Of a DNA stretch of 27,970 bases, positions 23,825-27,970 are shown piece after piece. The notes under the pieces were generated by a model. The model worked only from the letters and a program-made list of their open reading frames with translations, ran no database searches and was not told where the DNA came from. The stretch spans positions 1-27,970 of the forward strand of contig JAHECV010000054.1 in NCBI GenBank assembly GCA_024641555.1, read 5' to 3'. Each line of letters begins with the position of its first letter. Within the stretch, counting starts at the first letter, position 1. The stretch comes from Candidatus Planktophila sp. (GTDB taxonomy: Bacteria > Actinomycetota > Actinomycetes > Nanopelagicales > Nanopelagicaceae). The translations under genes were made by a program, and so were the position numbers.

Positions 23825-26635
23825 TTACTTGCGACCCTCCGCTGCAATCGCTGCAGCAAGCGCCGCCTTTAAACGATCTTGTGCGCGTCCGTAAGCAGCA
23901 AAGTCTCCCTTTGCAAGTGCAGCGTTTCCATCTGCAAGCGCTTGCTTAGCGTTTTGCAGCGCAGACTTTAGATCTGCAGAAGCGTTATTAGTTGTTGATG
24001 TAACCGGTGCACCAGATGATGAAGTTCCAGAGTTTCCACCGAATACTTGATCAAGTGCTCCCTTTAGAGAACTGTCGTAACCAATTACATCACCGAAAGA
24101 AACGAGTACTTTCTGCAAAAGCGGATAAGCCGCAGAGTTTGCAGTCGCCTTTACATAAACTGGTTGCACATAGAGAAGGCCACCACCAACAGGAAGCGTT
24201 AACAAGTTACCTAGTACAACATCTGATCCACCTTGGCGGAGCAGTGAGAGTGAGTTAGCAACTTCTGGTTTCGCTTCGAAGTTCGATGCCACTTGAGAAG
24301 GTCCGGCAACGTTTGTGCTTCTCGGCAATTGCAGAACCGAAATCTTTCCGTAGTTTGGTCCGTAATTTGAATCAACGACTGCAAAAGCAGAAAGGTTTTC
24401 GCGTCCACCGCGTGGAACAAATGGAGTTGTTAGTGCAAATGTTGGCTTGTTAGATCCCGGCATTTCTAGCGTCATGTAATACGGAGGTTGCGCTCCGGCA
24501 TTAGCGCCGAATGTTGAGGGATCGCGAGGTACGCGCCAGAAATCTTGTCCTCCGTAAAATGCTGCGGCGGTTTGAACGTGATAAGAGCTAAGCACTTCGC
24601 GCTGCACACGGAAGAGATCTTCTGGGTAGCGGATGTGCTCAAGTAGTTGTGCGGACATCTTGCTCTTTGGGGTCACGGTGTTTGGGAAGGCCTTCATCCA
24701 AGTCTTTAGAACTGGATCCTTCTCATCCCACTGGTAGAGCACAACGGTTCCGTCATAGGCATCAACTGTGGCTTTTACAGAGTTGCGGATGTAGTTGATG
24801 TTCTTATTGCTCTGCGCTGTGATTGATGTTGAATTAGCAGTCAACGCATCCGCTGTTGCTGAACCAAGGGCAGTTGTCTGCGCATATGGGTAACCGGCGC
24901 TAGTTGTGAATCCGTCGATGATCCATTGGATCTTGCCATCAACAATTGCTGGGTATGGATCGCCATCAAGTGTTAACCATGGAGCCACCTTGGCAACGCG
25001 TTCGCGTGGTGAACGGTTATAGAGAATCTTTGATTCGGAGTTGATCAAACTAGAGAGAACAATGCGTTGTTCTTGGTATTGGATCGCAAAGAGTAATTTG
25101 TTGAGTAAACCACCCATTGGCACTCCACCTTTGCCGGTGTAGGTGTAATTCTTCTGACCATTTGCAGATGCATCATCTGGATAATCGAACTCGACGGCAG
25201 AATCAGATTTTGCTCCACCAATAATTGAGTAATCCGGAACGTTCTCACCAAAATAGATACGTGGCTGGAATTTTCCAAGTCCCGATGTTGGTGGCAGATC
25301 TCCAACTAAGAAGTTTGGCTTACCGTCGGCATCAACGGTATTTCCAAATGCAGAAACGAATCCAAAACCGTGGGTGTAAACCAGGTGATCGTTGATCCAG
25401 TTACGGCTTGGGTTTCCCTCAATATTTAGCTCACGGACTGCAACAACTGCATCTCGCTGCACACCATTTACTGTGTAGCGGTCGATATCTAGGGATTCAG
25501 GAAATGTGTAATAAGGCTTAATCTGCTGCAATTGGCGGAAGGTTGCAGAGAGAACGTTTGGATCCATTAAACGAATATTTGAAATAGTTGCCGCATCGGT
25601 GGCTAACTGACCAGAGTTAGTGGAAAGCGTTGCTTGGTAATCCTTCATCTCCACATCGGATAATCCGAAGGCGGCGCGAGTAGCGTCGATATTTCGCTGA
25701 ATATAAGGGGCTTCCTTAGAAGATTCAGATGGCTTTACCTGGAACTGCTGGACAGCGCCTGGATATACACCGGCGATAAGCACTGAAGCGCCAACCATAA
25801 GCGCGGTTCCAGCTGCAGGGAGAAGCCAAGATTTGCGAACGATATTTGCAAAGAAGAGAAGTGAACAGATAACTGCAATTGCCGCCAAAATTGATTTTGC
25901 AGGAAGAGTTGCATTTACATCGGTGTAGGTAAGACCAGTAATTAGTTTGCTCTCTTTAAGAGCTAGCGCATATCGATCAAACCAGTAAGCAACGGCCTTA
26001 AGAAGAACAATTAGCCCAAGAAGTACAGAAAGTTGCACGCGCGCTGCAACGGTTGTGCGCTCTTCACGAACTTGCGGGCGAATTCCGCCATAGATGTAGT
26101 GAACTGCAACGCTGGCGATAGTTGCCAAGATTAAAGTTGAAATAGCCCAACCGATAAGCGTCTGCCAGAAAGGTAAGCGGAAGGCGAAGAATGAAATATC
26201 TAAGCCGAATTGCGGATCTTTAACTCCAAATGGAGTTGAGTTCTTGAAGAGCAGCCAAGAGCTCCAAAGAGTTGTGGCGCTTGATCCACCAAAGTAGAAG
26301 AGAACCAAGGCGATACCTGCGAAGGCTAATTTACGGATTGGATCAATTGTCGCGCGGTAGCGCTCTAGGTTGTCAGCTTCGATAGAAGTTGGAACATAGA
26401 AAGGACGACGGCGAAACGCTAGATAAATATTTAGCGAAATAACCAGCGATGTAAGCAACCCAGCTGCAACGAATAGTGAAACTTTCGTAGTTAAAACGGT
26501 AGACCAAACATCTGTGAAGCCAACAGATTTAAACCAGAGCCAGTCAACATAGAAACCACTTAACGCAATTAGTGCGCCGGCAAGAACTGCCAAAATTATG
26601 AAGGTAAGTGCTAGCGGGCTTGGCTTTTTCATCAT
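23825..26635 (-). CDS. UPF0182 family membrane protein
   Basis: A 936-residue protein of the UPF0182 (COG1615) family, known in actinobacteria such as Rv3193c. The N-terminal third has about seven TM segments (from about 7 to 290), followed by a large extracytoplasmic domain rich in Tyr/Pro/Asp. A Ser/Thr/Asn linker (about 870-890) leads to a charged Ala-rich C-terminal tail (DLKSALQNAKQALADGNAALAKGDFAAY) that may be helical. No enzymatic motif is visible and the function is unknown. It overlaps the S16 protease gene by 4 bp and is probably translated together with it; the pairing is conserved in mycobacteria. Met2 could be the real start. Confidence 0.93.
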   Translation of the reverse strand: MMKKPSPLALTFIILAVLAGALIALSGFYVDWLWFKSVGFTDVWSTVLTTKVSLFVAAGLLTSLVISLNIYLAFRRRPFYVPTSIEADNLERYRATIDPIRKLAFAGIALVLFYFGGSSATTLWSSWLLFKNSTPFGVKDPQFGLDISFFAFRLPFWQTLIGWAISTLILATIASVAVHYIYGGIRPQVREERTTVAARVQLSVLLGLIVLLKAVAYWFDRYALALKESKLITGLTYTDVNATLPAKSILAAIAVICSLLFFANIVRKSWLLPAAGTALMVGASVLIAGVYPGAVQQFQVKPSESSKEAPYIQRNIDATRAAFGLSDVEMKDYQATLSTNSGQLATDAATISNIRLMDPNVLSATFRQLQQIKPYYTFPESLDIDRYTVNGVQRDAVVAVRELNIEGNPSRNWINDHLVYTHGFGFVSAFGNTVDADGKPNFLVGDLPPTSGLGKFQPRIYFGENVPDYSIIGGAKSDSAVEFDYPDDASANGQKNYTYTGKGGVPMGGLLNKLLFAIQYQEQRIVLSSLINSESKILYNRSPRERVAKVAPWLTLDGDPYPAIVDGKIQWIIDGFTTSAGYPYAQTTALGSATADALTANSTSITAQSNKNINYIRNSVKATVDAYDGTVVLYQWDEKDPVLKTWMKAFPNTVTPKSKMSAQLLEHIRYPEDLFRVQREVLSSYHVQTAAAFYGGQDFWRVPRDPSTFGANAGAQPPYYMTLEMPGSNKPTFALTTPFVPRGGRENLSAFAVVDSNYGPNYGKISVLQLPRSTNVAGPSQVASNFEAKPEVANSLSLLRQGGSDVVLGNLLTLPVGGGLLYVQPVYVKATANSAAYPLLQKVLVSFGDVIGYDSSLKGALDQVFGGNSGTSSSGAPVTSTTNNASADLKSALQNAKQALADGNAALAKGDFAAYGRAQDRLKAALAAAIAAEGRK

Positions 26636-27429
26636 GCTCCTAAGTTAGCGCACCCTTGCGGGTCTTTCGAATTGAGCGCTGTTATCGCCTCTTTTAAGGT
26701 ACTAACTGCTGCGACTTTGATCCCTTTGGGAATGGTTGCCACATTTGGTGCAAGGTCTTTGCAATTACCTTGTGGAACTAGAAAGAAAGTGGCTCCCGCT
26801 TTCTTTGCCGCCAAGATCTTCTCTGCAACTCCCCCAATACTTCCAACATTTCCATTGCTATCGATTGTTCCTGTTGTTGCAACGCTTCGACCTTGCAAAA
26901 TATTCTCGGAGGTAAGTAATTCCACAATTCCGATAGCGAATGCTAGGCCGCCACTAGGACCACCAGTCTTGGCTAGGGAAATTTCAATATCGCTCGGCTT
27001 GATATCTGCAGCAACTTCGCCCGGAAAATATTGGGCTAAGTAATCAAGGGCCGCCGATTTGGCTGCGATCTGTGAATCAACCATCTCAGTCTTGGCGATC
27101 GCCTTTTCTGTTTCGGCGCTACGTCCATCTTTATAGAAGAGTGAACGAGGCATAACTGCATAATCGCTGCGCAGCCATGAGTAGATCAATTCGGTACCTG
27201 TTACATATGCCGCAGGATTTGTGATCAAGATAGAAAGTAAATAGAGGTTGCTATCGCTTGGATAAAACTTGAGCGAAGCTGGTGCGCTCTTTGATGGAGT
27301 GATGACTTTCTCGAGGACATTTTCGGCATGGCCGGGAGTTAGAACTACATATGGAAGTGGGGCCAAGAGAGCGCAGCCAAAGAAAAGGGCAAGAACCAAA
27401 GAAGTTAAACGGGGAAGGCGAACGCTCAT
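26632..27429 (-). CDS. Secreted Lon-like (S16) serine protease, YlbL-type but lacking the PDZ domain
   Basis: A 265-residue protein. A signal anchor at about 10-30 (LVLALFFGCALLAPLPYVVL) is followed by the YlbL-type N-terminal segment (TPGHAENVL, YPSDSNLYLLSI) and a C-terminal S16 domain. Catalytic Ser159 is in KTGGPSGGLAFAIGIVE and Lys204 is in GVAEKILAAKKAGA, so it is a Ser-Lys protease; TGTIDSNGNVGSIGG is the conserved loop. The PDZ domain normally placed between the N-terminal part and S16 is missing: SQIAAKSAALDYLAQYFPG runs directly into the S16 domain within about 30 residues. YlbL-like proteins are usually about 340 aa. A GGAG lies 11 nt before the ATG. The family is inferred from the anchor and S16 motifs. 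Confidence 0.85.
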   Translation of the reverse strand: MSVRLPRLTSLVLALFFGCALLAPLPYVVLTPGHAENVLEKVITPSKSAPASLKFYPSDSNLYLLSILITNPAAYVTGTELIYSWLRSDYAVMPRSLFYKDGRSAETEKAIAKTEMVDSQIAAKSAALDYLAQYFPGEVAADIKPSDIEISLAKTGGPSGGLAFAIGIVELLTSENILQGRSVATTGTIDSNGNVGSIGGVAEKILAAKKAGATFFLVPQGNCKDLAPNVATIPKGIKVAAVSTLKEAITALNSKDPQGCANLGA

Positions 27430-27448
27430 CTAAATGAGAACTCCAAAA

Positions 27449-27697
27449 TTAGCCGTTGCTGCTGGAATCCGATGCGGCGCCATCGTCATTTGGAGCGCCG
27501 TCATCGCCGGCAACAAAGGTAGTTATCTCGGCATCGCGGAAAGAATCCTGGAAACGTTGAAATTGGCCAACCGAACGAGTCGTTTCTGATTCAAACTTTG
27601 ATTTAAATTGGGTAACCCAGAGAACATAGCCAAGTGCGCCGAGCAGACCTGCAAGCGGGATTACCCACCAGATCAAAGCCATGAACGCATTGGACAT
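27449..27697 (-). CDS. Small single-pass membrane protein, unknown function
   Basis: An 82-residue protein with one hydrophobic segment at about 4-27 (AFMALIWWVIPLAGLLGALGY), then a charged region (TQFKSKFESETTRSVGQFQRFQDSF) that may form a helix and an acidic, Ser/Asn-rich C-terminus. I recognise no family. It begins the run leading to the S16 protease, 19 bp upstream of it, so it may be part of that operon. TAGGCT lies 7 nt before the ATG, consistent with leaderless expression. Confidence 0.65.
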   Translation of the reverse strand: MSNAFMALIWWVIPLAGLLGALGYVLWVTQFKSKFESETTRSVGQFQRFQDSFRDAEITTFVAGDDGAPNDDGAASDSSSNG

Positions 27698-27710
27698 GTT
27701 AGATAGCCTA
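27698..27710 (-). promoter_or_regulatory. Candidate -10 for the one-TM protein operon
   Basis: TAGGCT on the minus strand (27705-27710) lies 7 nt before the ATG at 27697, with no ribosome binding site. It would drive the one-TM protein, the S16 protease and UPF0182. The divergent gene starts 80 bp away. Confidence 0.4.
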
Positions 27711-27777
27711 TCGCTTGTGGGAAGAAATCTCGCATCCGAAGTGTTGTAGATAAAACAACTGAGATTGGGGTCGAGCG

Positions 27778-27970
27778 ATGGCTGGTTTTGGGTTTACACC
27801 TGATGACAATGAAGACCCTAATAACGATAAAAACAATGAAGGTCGTCCAGACTTTGAAGCGATGATGCGTCAGATGCAAGAACAGATGAAGGCGCAATTT
27901 GAACAACTCGGAATTAACCCAGCAGGTTTTGTAAATCCATTTACAACTCTTTTTTCACAAGCCGAAAAAA
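27778..27970 (+). CDS. Zinc-dependent metalloprotease-like protein, 5' fragment
   Basis: A frame opens at ATG 27778 and runs to the window edge without a stop, giving 64 residues: MAGFGFTPDDNEDPNNDK, a linker, then FEAMMRQMQEQMKAQFEQLG and INPAGFVNPFTTLF. The acidic Gly/Pro-rich start followed by an amphipathic helix resembles the N-terminus of the DUF2342/zinc-dependent metalloprotease family. That family lies divergent to the PDZ-protease and UPF0182 genes in mycobacteria (Rv3195 beside Rv3194c-Rv3193c), so context supports the call. The catalytic HExxH region is beyond the window. A weak GGGG sequence lies about 8 nt upstream of the ATG. Confidence 0.65.
   Translation, partial: MAGFGFTPDDNEDPNNDKNNEGRPDFEAMMRQMQEQMKAQFEQLGINPAGFVNPFTTLFSQAEK

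Noticed and set aside
23805..23830. Terminator between UPF0182 and tRNA-Met
   Set aside because: A 6-bp AT-rich inverted repeat (AAGTAA/TTACTT) with a 13-nt loop has no U-run and weak pairing.

Overview
The window reads as a chromosome segment of a streamlined, moderate-GC actinobacterium. Several genes point to that phylum: a fused E1/E2 2-oxoglutarate dehydrogenase/decarboxylase (Kgd/OdhA type), a SigR/RsrA-type redox sigma pair, the actinobacterial form of the Tad pilus cluster, a UPF0182 protein beside a secreted Lon-type (S16) protease and a zinc metalloprotease (an order known from Mycobacterium), and Ni-superoxide dismutase with its dedicated protease. Short intergenic gaps, many 4-bp gene overlaps and the modest GC content suggest a freshwater acI lineage (Nanopelagicales, e.g. 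a Planktophila-like organism). That lineage call is inference.

Layout. 1-143: a 13-bp tandem repeat array, followed by a hairpin. 213-4884 (all minus): tmRNA, a GNAT acetyltransferase, smpB, ftsX, ftsE and prfB, i.e. trans-translation, divisome ABC transporter and release factor 2. 4904-9616 (all minus): a compact Tad/Flp pilus operon (cpaF, tadB, tadC, Flp-like pilin, two TadE-like proteins and a TadE/TadG-like protein), preceded by a degenerate GGDEF-domain protein. 9635-10773: a small membrane protein and a short-chain dehydrogenase. 10949-14605 (plus): kgd. 14602-15390: divergent sodX/sodN for Ni-SOD maturation and Ni-SOD. 15401-16849 (minus): sigR-rsrA and a hotdog thioesterase, with a terminator. 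16899-17624: a YedK/HMCES-type SRAP protein. 17648-23036 (plus): aroA-rsgA-hisN-copA. 23057-23778 (minus): a DUF4389 membrane protein and initiator tRNA-Met. 23825-27697 (minus): UPF0182, a PDZ-less S16 protease and a one-TM protein. 27778-end (plus): the start of a zinc-dependent metalloprotease-like gene.

No insertion sequence, integrase, phage gene or CRISPR array is visible. Most genes are core genes. The points most worth a second look are the tandem repeat next to the tmRNA 3' end, the GGDEF-derived protein that has lost its GGDEF residues beside the pilus operon, a hairpin directly before the pilin-like gene, the YlbL-like protease without a PDZ domain, and a recurring TANNNT hexamer 6-8 nt before start codons. 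The last suggests leaderless transcripts, including one pair of overlapping divergent promoters. I did not find convincing evidence of a wholly new multi-gene system.
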